Source: Candidatus Kuenenia stuttgartensis (GTDB taxonomy: Bacteria; Planctomycetota; Planctomycetia; Planctomycetales; Planctomycetaceae). From it: DNA of 56,583 nucleotides. This document shows, piece by piece, positions 40,299 to 50,200 of this stretch. The translations under genes were made by a program, and so were the position numbers. The stretch lies in contig CAMAWN010000012.1 of assembly GCA_945861865.1 (NCBI GenBank), positions 1-56,583 of the forward strand, given 5' to 3'. A model generated the notes under the pieces. It ran no database searches. It was not told the origin of the DNA and worked only from the letters and a program-made list of their open reading frames with translations. Within the stretch, counting starts at the first letter, position 1, and every line of letters starts with the position of its first letter.

Positions 40299-42433
40299 TG
40301 CTTCGCTCGCGGAAAGAACACTCGCTTCGACGTGATCGATTCCGTCGGTCCGAATCGCTTGCCAAGGTTCGCGTACTTGCCGAGCCGATCGGCGATCGCG
40401 GACGCCCCTTCGGTGTCGCACCAGTGCAGGATGCCGCCGCGGAACGGCGGGAAACCGATCCCCAGGATCAGACCCATGTCGACATGATGCGGTTCGGCGA
40501 CGATCCCTTCTTCGAGCACGCGCGTCGCTTCGAGCAGCATCGGCAGGAACAATCGGTCGGTCAGTTCGTCGAGCGTGAACAGACGGTTGTCCGTGCGGTG
40601 CTGTTCGAGGAACGGCGCGAAGTCCGGATCGGCTTCCGGCTTGCCCTTCTTGTTGAGCTTGCGAAAGCCAGCGCCGCTCTTGTTGCCGAGCCGACCGGCT
40701 TTCACGAGTTCTCCGAGAATCGGCGTCGGCTTCGCGCGATCGGCATACGCCGTCGAGACCACTTGGCCGGCGTAGTACGCGGTGTCCAAGCCGACGAGAT
40801 CGCTGAGCGTGATCGGCCCCATCGGCATACCAAATTTGGTCGCGGCCTTGTCGATGTCGTCCATCGAGGCCCCTTCTTGCAGCAGCAGCACCGCCTCGTT
40901 CATGTACGGCAGCAGCACGCGATTGACCAGGAAGCCGGGGCAGTCCTGCATCACGATCGGCGTTTTGCCGATTCGCTTGGCGAGCGCCACGATCGTCGCG
41001 ACGGTGTCGTCGTCGGTCTTCGCTCCGCGAATGACTTCGACCAATTCCATCCGATCGACCGGATAAAAGAAGTGCATCCCGACGAAGCATTCGGGATGCG
41101 GCGCGGCTTCGGCCATGCGCGTGATCGAGATCGTCGAGGTGTTGCTGCACAGGATCGCGTCGTCGCGGAGCAGCGACTTCAGTTCGCCGTACGCCTGCTT
41201 TTTGAGAGACTCGTTTTCGGTGATCGCCTCGACGACGACATCGGCATCGGAGAAGACCGCTCGCGACGTGGACGTGCTCAATCGCGTGAGCATCTCCTGC
41301 ATGTCTTGCGGAGTCGCTCGTCCGATCTTGATGCGGCCTTCGACGACTTGGCACGCCCGCTTCAAGCCGTCGGCGAGCCGATCCTGTCCGACATCGACCA
41401 TCACCGCCGGCACTCCGCGCCGCGCGTGCGCCGTCGCGATGCCGGCTCCCATCAATCCGCTGCCGAGCACGCCGACACTTTTCACATCGCGCGCCTTCGC
41501 GGTCGCCGGCAAAAATCCCGGATCGCGGCCGAGCGCGTTGTTCATGAAAAAGACCGAGATCAAATTCGACGAGATCGGCGTGCCGGTGACTTCCAGCGCG
41601 ACCTCTTGTTCGATCTTCAAGCCCTCGTCGAGCGGGCGGTTGATCCCCAGCTTGATCGCCTTCAGTGCCGCGAGCGGAGCCGGATACTGCCCCTTCGTTT
41701 TGCCTTTGATCGCTCCCTCGGCGCACGCAAATGCGAAGTTCAATTCGGTTTCGCTGAGCCCCAGCGGCTGTGAGCGACGTTGCCGATTCGACTTCCAATC
41801 GCCAGTCGATTGCACGCGTTCAATCAGCGCCGTGCCGACTTCGATCAGCTTGTCGGAAGGAACCACATCGAAGCAGAGTCCGATCTGCACGGCCTTCGTC
41901 GCCGAGACCGGCTCGCCGCCGCAGATGATTTCAATCGCGTGCTGCACGCCGACCAGCCGAGTCATCCGCTGCGTGCCGCCCCAGCCGGGAATCAAGCCGA
42001 TCTTCGTTTCCGGCAAGGCGATCTTCGTCGCGGGATTCGTCGAAGCGACGCGATAATCCATCGACAGAATCAACTCGGTGCCGCCCCCCATCGAGTTGCC
42101 ATCGACCAGCGCGACCGTCGGAAACGGCAACTGGCTGGCGCGGCTGAACAGCGCGTGCCCCGCGACGATCGCCTGCTGACACTGCTCGCGCGTCGCGTCG
42201 ATCAGCGCGCCGAGTTCATTGAGGTCCGCTCCGGCAATGAACTGCCCTGGCTTGCCACTGCAAAACAGCAAGCCCTTGAGATCCGTCCGCTTCTCAAGTT
42301 GCTCAATCTGCGAGGCTAATTCTGTCAGCACCGCCTGCGACAGTGTGTTGACCTTTTTGTTCGGCACGTCAAACGTCAGCAGTCCGATTGGGCCGGAAGC
42401 GGATGACAACTCTTCAAATCGGAAGAAGCCCAT
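40295..42433 (-). CDS. fadJ: Fused enoyl-CoA hydratase / 3-hydroxyacyl-CoA dehydrogenase
   Basis: Beta-oxidation multifunctional enzyme alpha subunit (FadB/FadJ type) that hydrates enoyl-CoA and oxidises the 3-hydroxyacyl-CoA. The 712-aa chain has a crotonase domain (residues about 1-200: GADLNELGALID, MGGGTELILSMDYRVAS with its Glu, LPETKIGLIPGWGG with the second Glu), then the NAD-binding domain with GSGLMGAGIATAHARRG (about 316) and GMHFFYPVDRMELVEVIRG (catalytic His), and two C-terminal dehydrogenase domains (QDCPGFLVNRVLLPYMNE; LFLPMLLEATRVLEEG). No thiolase partner lies alongside. It is coupled to the next gene. FadB versus FadJ cannot be decided. Confidence 0.93.
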   Translation of the reverse strand: MGFFRFEELSSASGPIGLLTFDVPNKKVNTLSQAVLTELASQIEQLEKRTDLKGLLFCSGKPGQFIAGADLNELGALIDATREQCQQAIVAGHALFSRASQLPFPTVALVDGNSMGGGTELILSMDYRVASTNPATKIALPETKIGLIPGWGGTQRMTRLVGVQHAIEIICGGEPVSATKAVQIGLCFDVVPSDKLIEVGTALIERVQSTGDWKSNRQRRSQPLGLSETELNFAFACAEGAIKGKTKGQYPAPLAALKAIKLGINRPLDEGLKIEQEVALEVTGTPISSNLISVFFMNNALGRDPGFLPATAKARDVKSVGVLGSGLMGAGIATAHARRGVPAVMVDVGQDRLADGLKRACQVVEGRIKIGRATPQDMQEMLTRLSTSTSRAVFSDADVVVEAITENESLKKQAYGELKSLLRDDAILCSNTSTISITRMAEAAPHPECFVGMHFFYPVDRMELVEVIRGAKTDDDTVATIVALAKRIGKTPIVMQDCPGFLVNRVLLPYMNEAVLLLQEGASMDDIDKAATKFGMPMGPITLSDLVGLDTAYYAGQVVSTAYADRAKPTPILGELVKAGRLGNKSGAGFRKLNKKGKPEADPDFAPFLEQHRTDNRLFTLDELTDRLFLPMLLEATRVLEEGIVAEPHHVDMGLILGIGFPPFRGGILHWCDTEGASAIADRLGKYANLGKRFGPTESITSKRVFFPRAKQ

Positions 42434-42594
42434 CGTGAGTCCTGTCGCGAAGCAGAGGCAGTGGGGAGAACTGATTCCAGACGGGGTTGTAGCAAACCCG
42501 TTGTTTGCCAGGGAGCGGATGTTTGTCCTACAAGATCGAGGAGGCCGCGACGAATCCTGGAATCAACGACCGACAACCTCACGGGAGCTTGCTG

Positions 42595-43977
42595 ATGTCC
42601 TCCGAACCGCTGGATGATTTGCGTTCTGATGCTTCCGACGGAGGAGCATCGCGAGTCGGGTCTTGGATCGTGTTCCTGTGTCAGCCGAAGTTTGCGATCC
42701 CGGTGATCGTGATCTTGTTGTTGATCTCCGCTCCGTTGGTCTTTCGCGCCATCCGGTTGTCGCGCGTGCCGCCGGCGGATGAGCCGTTCGACACCAAGTC
42801 CGTGCTGGCGTTCGTGGTCCCCGACGCCGACAACGCTTTCGTCGAATACCGGGCGGCGAGCACCATGTTGGTGTCGCGCGACCCCAAGGCGAATTACGAA
42901 GTGTTTGAAAAAACGCAGTCCGACGGCTGGGAGCACGCAACTGAGCCAGTGCGAAACTGGCTCGACGCAAACCGGCCGTACATGGAACTCGTGCGAAAGG
43001 GAACGGCCAAGTCGGATGCTCAGTCTGTCCGGGCCAGCGAACTTCGCGCTGACACATCGCTGACGTCGGAATTGCAAAACGCGAGAGAATTCTCTCGGCT
43101 CGTGCGGCTGGAGGTGTTGCAGTTGCTCGCCGAAGGCAAGACCGAGGAAGCGTGGAGTTGGCTACTGACCAGCTTTCGCATGAGCCGGCAATTCGGTCGT
43201 CACGGCCCGATGATCGAGCGGCTTGTGGGAATCGGGACGCACGCGGCCACGGCTGAAGGCATGGTGAAATGGGCGAATGACCCGCAAGTGACGACCGAAT
43301 TGTTGCGTCGCGCAATGCGGGACTTGCAACTCGAACAGAAACGGACGCCGCCGCTCTCCGCCTGCTTGCAGACGGAATACCTCTCAGTGATAGCGTCGTG
43401 GAAATCTCTTTGGCCTAGCGGTGTCGAAACGGTGCTGTTCAACGTGACTGGCGAATCGGAACTCAACGAGCGGATCTATCGGCATCTCTTCGCCAACTGG
43501 CTCGCTCAAGCCGATAAGCCTCGGCAACAGCGCACGAAGATTTTGTCTGGACTGTTTGTGTTTGAGTCGGACCCGGCGAGTGCCAAAAGACAACCCTCCG
43601 CCAGCGACGTGAGCGGCTACATTCACCAGTCGGTGATGGCGGCATTGCTCGTTCCGTCCGGTCAACAGTTTTTCATCGCCACCGACCGCGAGGCTGCGCG
43701 AGACACAGTGCTGCTCACCGTGCTGGCACTGGAACTCTTCGCGCGGGAGCACGGGCATTACCCGGAGAAGCTCGATGAGTTGGTCCCCGATTTCTTGCCA
43801 ACCGTTCTCGAAGACACGCATGCGCCGCCGAAGACACCGCTGCGGTATCGGAGAGATGGCGACGAAGCGTTGATCTACGGCGTCGGCGAAAACGGCACGG
43901 ACGATGGCGGCTTATTCGAGAAGGCCGAGGACATCGGCTACCGAATCGGCAAGCCGCGTGTGAAATCGCCGGAGTAG
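42595..43977 (+). CDS. Hypothetical membrane-anchored protein
   Basis: 460-aa protein from the ATG at 42595 (GGGAGC upstream). It has a short cytoplasmic N-terminus, a membrane helix (FAIPVIVILLLISAPLVFRA), a long helical soluble part (VRLEVLQLLAEGKTEEAWSW, AMRDLQLEQKRTPPLSACLQ) and a C-terminal segment like that of planctomycete pseudopilin-type proteins: LALELFAREHGHYPEKLDEL followed by PDFLP and RYRRDGDEALIYGVGENGTD. No catalytic motif is seen. Its TAG stop (43975-43977) lies in the palindrome at 43974. The frame is open upstream, but that part does not look coding. Confidence 0.75.
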   Translation: MSSEPLDDLRSDASDGGASRVGSWIVFLCQPKFAIPVIVILLLISAPLVFRAIRLSRVPPADEPFDTKSVLAFVVPDADNAFVEYRAASTMLVSRDPKANYEVFEKTQSDGWEHATEPVRNWLDANRPYMELVRKGTAKSDAQSVRASELRADTSLTSELQNAREFSRLVRLEVLQLLAEGKTEEAWSWLLTSFRMSRQFGRHGPMIERLVGIGTHAATAEGMVKWANDPQVTTELLRRAMRDLQLEQKRTPPLSACLQTEYLSVIASWKSLWPSGVETVLFNVTGESELNERIYRHLFANWLAQADKPRQQRTKILSGLFVFESDPASAKRQPSASDVSGYIHQSVMAALLVPSGQQFFIATDREAARDTVLLTVLALELFAREHGHYPEKLDELVPDFLPTVLEDTHAPPKTPLRYRRDGDEALIYGVGENGTDDGGLFEKAEDIGYRIGKPRVKSPE

Positions 43978-44041
43978 GATGGGCACTCTTGCCCGTCTCC
44001 TTTTTCACAAGAAGCAAAACGGGCAAGAGTGCCCATCCTAC
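43974..44041. repeat. Perfect GTAG-headed palindrome shared by two convergent stop codons
   Basis: Perfect inverted repeat with 23-base arms (43974-43996 and 44019-44041) around a 22-base A/T-richer loop. Each arm opens GTAGGATGGGC reading inward. The TAG of the left arm (43975-43977) stops the upstream plus-strand gene; the TAG of the right arm on the minus strand (44038-44040) stops yggS. A half-copy is at 37011-37033. Confidence 0.95.
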
Positions 44042-44754
44042 AAACCCTCGAACAATCGGCTGCCGATGCGGATCAGTGTCGCGCCTTCTTCGATCGCCAC
44101 CACAAAATCGCCGCTCATCCCCATTGAGAGTTCCGTCAGTTTGACGTGCGGTGCCGCTTGCGTCGCGAGTTCGTCTCGCAGTTGACGCAGTGCTCGAAAC
44201 ACCGGCCGAGCGGCTTCGGGGTCGGCGGCGAGCGGGGCCATCGTCATCAAGCCCACGATGTCCACCTGCGGCACCGCTTGGAAGGCATCCCACTGCGACA
44301 TCAACTCGGCGAACGGCAGACCGTCCTTCGCAGCTTCGCCAGCGACGTTGACCTCCAAGAGCACTCGCGGTCGCAGCGACTGTTCGGCGGCGACCCCGGA
44401 GATGCGTTCCAACAGTCGCAGGCTATCGACCGAGTGAATCAATTCTGTCCGCCGCAAGACCGATTTGACCTTGTTCCGCTGCAAATGGCCGATGAGGTGC
44501 CAGCGGATTTCTGAGGGAAGTGTCTCTGCCCGCTCAACCAATTGCTGGGGTCGGCTCTCCGCGAGGTCACGGACGCCCAGCTCGACCAATCGCCGGACCC
44601 AAGCCAGCTCGGCGTACTTGGTGACGGCGACCAGCGTGACGTCGCTCGGCAAGCGGCCGACGTGAGCGCAAGCGGCCGCGATTTCCGCGGTGATACGCTG
44701 CAAGTTGTCGGCCATGCGGTCATCCATGCGGAGCATTCTGAGGCGGTCGGTCAT
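44038..44754 (-). CDS. yggS: YggS-family PLP homeostasis protein
   Basis: PLP-binding protein of the YggS/PLPHP family, which buffers pyridoxal phosphate and influences amino-acid pools. The family's fold-type III barrel is complete: LVAVTKYAELAWVRRLVELG with the PLP lysine (VTK, near residue 48), ESRPQQLVERAE, HLIGHLQRNKVK (about 90), HSVDSLRLLERI, VLLEVNVAGEAAKDGL, GLMTMAP and LSMGMSGDFVVAIEEGATLI, then RIGSRLF at the end. The start is uncertain among several in-frame ATGs; I use 44754 (238 aa). Confidence 0.93.
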   Translation of the reverse strand: MTDRLRMLRMDDRMADNLQRITAEIAAACAHVGRLPSDVTLVAVTKYAELAWVRRLVELGVRDLAESRPQQLVERAETLPSEIRWHLIGHLQRNKVKSVLRRTELIHSVDSLRLLERISGVAAEQSLRPRVLLEVNVAGEAAKDGLPFAELMSQWDAFQAVPQVDIVGLMTMAPLAADPEAARPVFRALRQLRDELATQAAPHVKLTELSMGMSGDFVVAIEEGATLIRIGSRLFEGL

Positions 44755-44856
44755 CCCCGACAACGTATTGACCCTTCGGCGACGTCACGAATAGAGTCCA
44801 AACCGTCTGCCGGCGGCTCCGGCGGAACGGAATCTCACTTCGCAGGATGGCGACAC

Positions 44857-45939
44857 ATGCCACGAATCATTGCTTGCGTCTGTCTGTTGGCAGCGGGTTG
44901 GGCCGGTCTGGCCGAGTCTCTCGGCCAAGCTCAAGAGAAAGACTACGGCTTCAAAGTTGTGGCTCCGTCTCAGACCACCGGCGACGAACGAGCCAGCCAG
45001 TCCAATCTGTGGGTCTTGGAAGTCCAATTCAAGTCGCTGCGACAAGTGCAACTCGAACTGCCCGATCCGAAGACCGGCGAGAAGCGGAAAGAGATCGTTC
45101 TGTATTTGATCTACCGCGTCGTGAACCGTGGACTGGGCGAAGTCAAAGAGGAAACCGAAGCTCCATCGACGAATACCTTCGACCCCGAAGCCACTCCGCC
45201 ACTGTTTATCCCAGAGTTCTCGCTCATCACGCAGGACAACGGCCCGCAAAACATCTACGACGATCGGCTGCTCCCAGCCGCAGAAAAAGAGATTCGCAAA
45301 CGCGAACAAGAAGGCAAAACGTCACACTTGCCGCTGGGCGTCGTGCTGAAGAACAGCGTGAAGATCGCTGGAGCAATTCCGAAGGAAGCAGCTCCTGACA
45401 TGCCCCCGGCAATGCACTACGGCGTCGCCATGTGGCGCGGCGTTGATCCCGAGGCTGACCGATTCACGATTATGCTGTCGGGATTCTCGAACGGCTACAA
45501 ATTGGTGCGCGGACCGGTCACTTATCAGGAACTCGTGGACCGCGTGAAGGCCAACAAACTGACGTTCTCAGACCAAATCTGGGACGGCAAGTCCTCCTGG
45601 AAAGCCGCCTCCGAAACCTACAACCTCTTCGATGAAAAGAAACCCACACCGGCCGATCCCGAGGCCAACATCTGGTTTTACACGACCACCTACGACCGAG
45701 TGACCGACAATGAAGAGAAGCCGATCATCTGGCGCAAGACGCTGATCCAACGTTTCTGGCGACCTGGCGATGAGCTTAATCGGCAAGAAAAAGAATACCG
45801 CTTTGAGGGCGAACCCGAATGGATTTTCCAGCCGGACGACATCCGCGTTCCGGTTGTGAAGCGAGTTCCCAAAATTGCAGCGGCAACAAAGCCGGCGAAC
45901 ATCGCAGCTGAGAAACCCGCGGCCGAAGAGAACAAGTAG
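44857..45939 (+). CDS. Hypothetical secreted protein
   Basis: 360-aa protein from the ATG at 44857 (AGGATGG upstream), with a signal peptide (MPRIIACVCLLAAGWAGLAE) likely cleaved near residue 23. The mature part has beta-rich segments, SNLWVLEVQFKSLRQVQLEL, VLYLIYRVVNRGLGEVKEET, PPLFIPEFSLITQDNG, and YGVAMWRGVDPEADRFTIML, then NIWFYTTTYDRVTDNEEKP and QRFWRPGDELNRQEKEYRFE. A Lys/Ala-rich tail ends it. No recognised family. It diverges from yggS and is 29 bp upstream of the aminotransferase gene, which may be co-transcribed. Confidence 0.8.
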   Translation: MPRIIACVCLLAAGWAGLAESLGQAQEKDYGFKVVAPSQTTGDERASQSNLWVLEVQFKSLRQVQLELPDPKTGEKRKEIVLYLIYRVVNRGLGEVKEETEAPSTNTFDPEATPPLFIPEFSLITQDNGPQNIYDDRLLPAAEKEIRKREQEGKTSHLPLGVVLKNSVKIAGAIPKEAAPDMPPAMHYGVAMWRGVDPEADRFTIMLSGFSNGYKLVRGPVTYQELVDRVKANKLTFSDQIWDGKSSWKAASETYNLFDEKKPTPADPEANIWFYTTTYDRVTDNEEKPIIWRKTLIQRFWRPGDELNRQEKEYRFEGEPEWIFQPDDIRVPVVKRVPKIAAATKPANIAAEKPAAEENK

Positions 45940-45968
45940 CGCGGCAGTCCGCAGAGTCTTTGACGCTC

Positions 45969-46889
45969 ATGCACCAGAAATTCAATCCGCTGAATCGTGA
46001 TCTGATCGTCAACCTCAACGGACGGCTGGTGCATCGCGACCAAGCAGGAGTCAGCCCTTTCGATTCGGTTGTGCAAGGGGGCGACGCCGTCTGGGAAGGC
46101 TTGCGGTTGTACTCCGGCCGCATCTTCAAATTGCATGAGCACCTTGCCCGGCTGCGTGGTTCCGCGAAAGCACTCGCGTTCGCGCAGATTCCGACCGACG
46201 GCGAGCTCATCGAACAGATTCGTCGGACGCTCGAAGCCAACCAGATGTTCGACGGCGTCCACATCCGACTGACGCTGACTCGCGGAGTGAAGTACACATC
46301 GGGCATGGACCCTCGGCTCAACACGATGGGTCCGACGCTGATCGTGCTCGCCGAACACAAACCGCCGGTCTACGACAAAGCGGGCTTGAAGCTCATCACC
46401 AGCAGCGTCCGTCGTTTTCCGCCCGACTGCCTCGACCCGAAAATTCACCACAACAATTTGATCCAGTCGATTCTCGCGAAGCTCGAAGCCAATCGCGCCG
46501 GGGCCGATGACGCTTTGATGCTCGACATGCGGGGCTTCGTCGCCGAAACCAACGCCACGCACGTCTTCCTCGTCGATCACGGCGAGGTCATCACCAGCCG
46601 GCTGGTGGCCTGCCCGGAAGGAATCACGCGCACGACCGTGCTGGATCTTTGCCACACGCACGGCATCCCGCACGCCGAACGCGATCTCTCGCTGACCGAG
46701 GTCTATCGCACCGACGAGATGTTCTGCACCGGCACGATGGGCGAACTGGCTGCCGTCATTGACGTCGATGGCCGCACAATCGGAACCGGCCAACTCGGTC
46801 CGATGACCCAACGTCTGAGCGAACTGTTTGCCGAGCTGACTCGTACCGCAGGGGTTCGGCTGATGTCTCCGCCAACAGTGATCGTGTGA
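45969..46889 (+). CDS. Class IV PLP aminotransferase (branched-chain type)
   Basis: Aminotransferase of fold-type IV, as in IlvE, D-amino-acid aminotransferase or aminodeoxychorismate lyase. From the ATG at 45969 it is 306 aa (a TTG three codons earlier is possible). Motifs are GDAVWEGLRLYSGRIFKLHE (about residue 38), RLTLTRG (about 97), DCLDPKIHHNNLIQSILAKL with the PLP lysine (about residue 158), ADDALMLDMRGFVAETNATH and the phosphate-cup segment CPEGITRTTVLDL. GTMGELAAVIDVDGRTIGTG near the end is typical of branched-chain aminotransferases. I incline to an IlvE-like role. Confidence 0.9.
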   Translation: MHQKFNPLNRDLIVNLNGRLVHRDQAGVSPFDSVVQGGDAVWEGLRLYSGRIFKLHEHLARLRGSAKALAFAQIPTDGELIEQIRRTLEANQMFDGVHIRLTLTRGVKYTSGMDPRLNTMGPTLIVLAEHKPPVYDKAGLKLITSSVRRFPPDCLDPKIHHNNLIQSILAKLEANRAGADDALMLDMRGFVAETNATHVFLVDHGEVITSRLVACPEGITRTTVLDLCHTHGIPHAERDLSLTEVYRTDEMFCTGTMGELAAVIDVDGRTIGTGQLGPMTQRLSELFAELTRTAGVRLMSPPTVIV

Positions 46890-47280
46890 TTTCAAGTTCG
46901 TTTGTGTCGGGATTGTTCCGAACGCTGGCGGATCGATCGTCACGGGACGAAGCGCCGGTGCGACCGATTCACGACTGGTAATCGACAGGGGGGTTCTAGC
47001 CGATTCCGCCGAAGACATCTGCGACAGACCGCCGTCCTTCACTGATTCGGACAAACGGCCAAGTCGCACGACGTCCGAATTTGACTTCGGCTCTCCGTGT
47101 CTTCGGACTCGGGAGATCGTTTTGTTGCGAACCATTGAGAACAGTCGAGGGTTGTAGGACCGCGATTTTCCGTACGGCCATTGCCAGCGCTTTGACCGGC
47201 AAAGTATCGTGTCCAGACTCACGCCATTTTCTCGGCGGTATCGCAGCGGGCCCAACTCTTCTTCAAGAGGCTGTGATCCA
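46890..47280. other. Leader region of the giant protein gene
   Basis: 391 bp without a gene I can support. A weak hairpin is possible (GTCCGAA 47073-47079 with TTCGGAC 47102-47108). AAGAGG, about 9 bases before 47281, is the candidate ribosome binding site. No promoter consensus or terminator could be assigned. Confidence 0.5.
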
Positions 47281-50200
47281 ATGTTTTTTACTCCTTGGTT
47301 GCGCTCATTTTCTCGCCGAATCCGCTCCTCGAAACGCCGCCTGAAACGACTCAGCCCGCAACAGCACCAGAAGATGCTGCGCGGCCCAATCGTCGTCGGC
47401 GCTCACGCTGAACCGCTGGAAGAGCGCTGCGTGATGACCGTCGGACCCGGTTTGGTTTCCGTGGCCCCGAACGTCGGAGCGTTTTTGAACAACAACGACA
47501 TTCGCACAGAGTCCCCGCGCGAGTTCGTTTTTCAATTCAGCCCTGGCCATATCATCAATATCAACTCGCTCGCCGCGATTGAAATTGTTCGCAGCGGTGG
47601 CGACGGCATCTTTGGCGCCGGAGGGACAGCCGCTGACGTCGCAGTGCCTGCGGCCTACGTCGACCAACTCAATTCTGCGGAACCGAACAAGATTGTTTAT
47701 CGTTTCGCATCCACGCCGGTGAACGATCACTATCGCATCGTGATCCATGGGACTGGACCCGGACCGGTCCTCATGAGCGACAAGGGAGTCTTCGGTGACA
47801 CGATTAATGACGCCCAGCAAATCGGAGCTGATGAAACTCTGGATTTCCGGTTGGATTTGGGTGCTCAAGTGGTGTCGGTGGTGCCACAGCCAATCACACG
47901 TGATGGAACCGGTGCCCTGGTCCAAGCCGACAAACAAATCCATGTCTTCTTCAACAATGACGATCTGGTTGACACACCCGCCGTCGCTGAAAATCCGGCC
48001 TTCTACCAATTGATCGATACCAAAGGGACCTCTGCGACCACCGACGACACGATCAGTTTGCCAACGAGTGTGACTTACGATCAGACCCTCGACCGGGCGG
48101 TTTTGACCTTCGCCTCGATTCCCACAGGCACTTACAAGCTGAAGATCGGTAGTTCCCAAGAAGGAGATGACACAACGACGACAGCGGTCAATCTGGGGAC
48201 GCTGTTTTCCGGTTCGGGATTCACAACAACGGCAAATCTTGGCGACAAGAGTTCAGGAGGCATAGCTGACCCGGCGAACGCGGACTTGTACCGATTCGAG
48301 ATTCCCGCTGGCGGCGGCATCGTCACAGTGAAAACAACACCCAGCAGTACACTCAACACGTTCATTGATCTACTTGGTGGTACCGGAACGTCTCTTGGAA
48401 TCCCATTCACTGATAACAACACGAACGGTGGAATCGACACTTTGACCAGTGGAGTATTGGCGGAGGGAACCTACTTCGCACGTATCACTAGCAGCGGCGC
48501 GGCAACGGTTGGCTCATATCTTATCGACATTACCGTTTCGAACGCGCTCGCGATCAGCGATGACAACAGCAGCTATTTGACGGCCACTGACCTGGGTGTG
48601 TTGGGAGCAGCCGGGAAGACTTTATCCGCGACGATCCACGCTCAGGATGGAACGGCAGACGCATTGGGCGTCACCTCGGCGACGGTTTCGATTCCCGACA
48701 TGCCTGGTGCGTCGGATGAACCCGGGCACCGAGACACTCCGGTTGAAGGTTCCCATGGCATCGGGGCTTTGGGAGCACCCGCCACACCATCCGCCATCTC
48801 TGTTTTCAATTACAACTTTGATGCCGACTACGGCAGTCCTGTGTTCGGACAGGTGTTGAAGAATCAAATTACGGAAGGCCAAAAAGCCCGTATTCGAGAA
48901 CTCTTTGAAGTGTGGAGTCGAGACTTCGGCATTCAGTTCGTGGAGACTGCCAAAGCGATCGGCAACAGCCTGCAGATCGTCGTGGGCGATCCGCGTGCCG
49001 TGGATAAGACACTGCCGATCGGAATTAGCGTCAGCGCGGGAAGTCTGCTCGTGCTCAACACGACGACCGATGAATCCTACGGCGGCGGGTTCATGGGAGT
49101 GGCGATGCATGAAATCGGCCACTCGGTGGGCTTGGGCCATGCCGGTGAACTGCATGCCTTTATGAATGGCGGCGGCGGCAGTCCCAACGGCGAGACGCTC
49201 TATGTCGAGCATGACGCCGTCCACATGCGGAACATTTATCCGCTCTTGTCGACCGATATCGATCTCTACAAATTCAACGTCACCCAGACGGGGACGTTTA
49301 CGGCGGGCGTCACTGCGGAACTCAAATCGTCCGCCAGTCTGCTGGATAGCGCATTGACGCTGTTTCGCGACCCGTTTGCCACCATATCGTCCGACTTCGG
49401 CTCTAGCGGGAATGTGACTGTCACGTTCACGTCCGATTCTGCGGGCGTGGTCGGCAACGACATTCGGTTGATCATCAACACGTCGCCGTTCCCAGCCGCG
49501 AATGTTGGTGTCCCGACGGTCTCCGTCAGCGGGCACACCATCACGGTGACGCTCGACACGACGACGCCTACAACGGCGACGCAACTGGAAACAGCGCTCA
49601 ATAACAATGCGGCAGCCGCGCTCTTGATTAACACGTCCATCGCCGGGCCAGGGGGCGGGGGAGCCTCGGTCGCTGGGATCGCAACGGGCACAACGCTCGC
49701 CTTGGGTGGTGGCAATCGAGAAGTCGTCGCGAGAAATGACGACTACAACAGCAACGACGCCTTCCTCAGCACTCTTCTGGAACCTGGAACGTACTACGTC
49801 GGTGTGACCAGTACCGGAAACACGAATTACGATCCCACGATTTCCAACAGCGGCTTTGGCGGAAACACGGATGGGGCGTACGACTTGCAGTTGTCGTTCT
49901 CGACACCGGTCTCCGCCTCGTTGGCGACTCTGGCCTCTCCGATCACAACGACAATTCAGACCAGTTTCCAAGTGGAAGATGCGAGTTTTCTGCCGAGTGT
50001 CGATAGCGATCGTCTTTCGGAAGATTTCGTGATTCAGATCGGTTCCGAGCAGATGAAGGTCACGCACGTTGCGGGAAAGACCGTGACCGTCGTTCGTGGG
50101 ACGTCGCCGGGGACTTATCCGGCCGGTACGGCGATCACCAGCACTTCAGGGTTGACGTTAACGGATACCGACAACGAGCTCACCGCGTCAGCTTCAGCAA

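Noticed and set aside
40299-41798. Extension of the 220-residue gene frame to 720 residues
   Set aside because: The added 500 residues are antisense-like Arg/Gly/Asp sequence, in another frame of the same strand as the FadJ-like gene, which is well supported.
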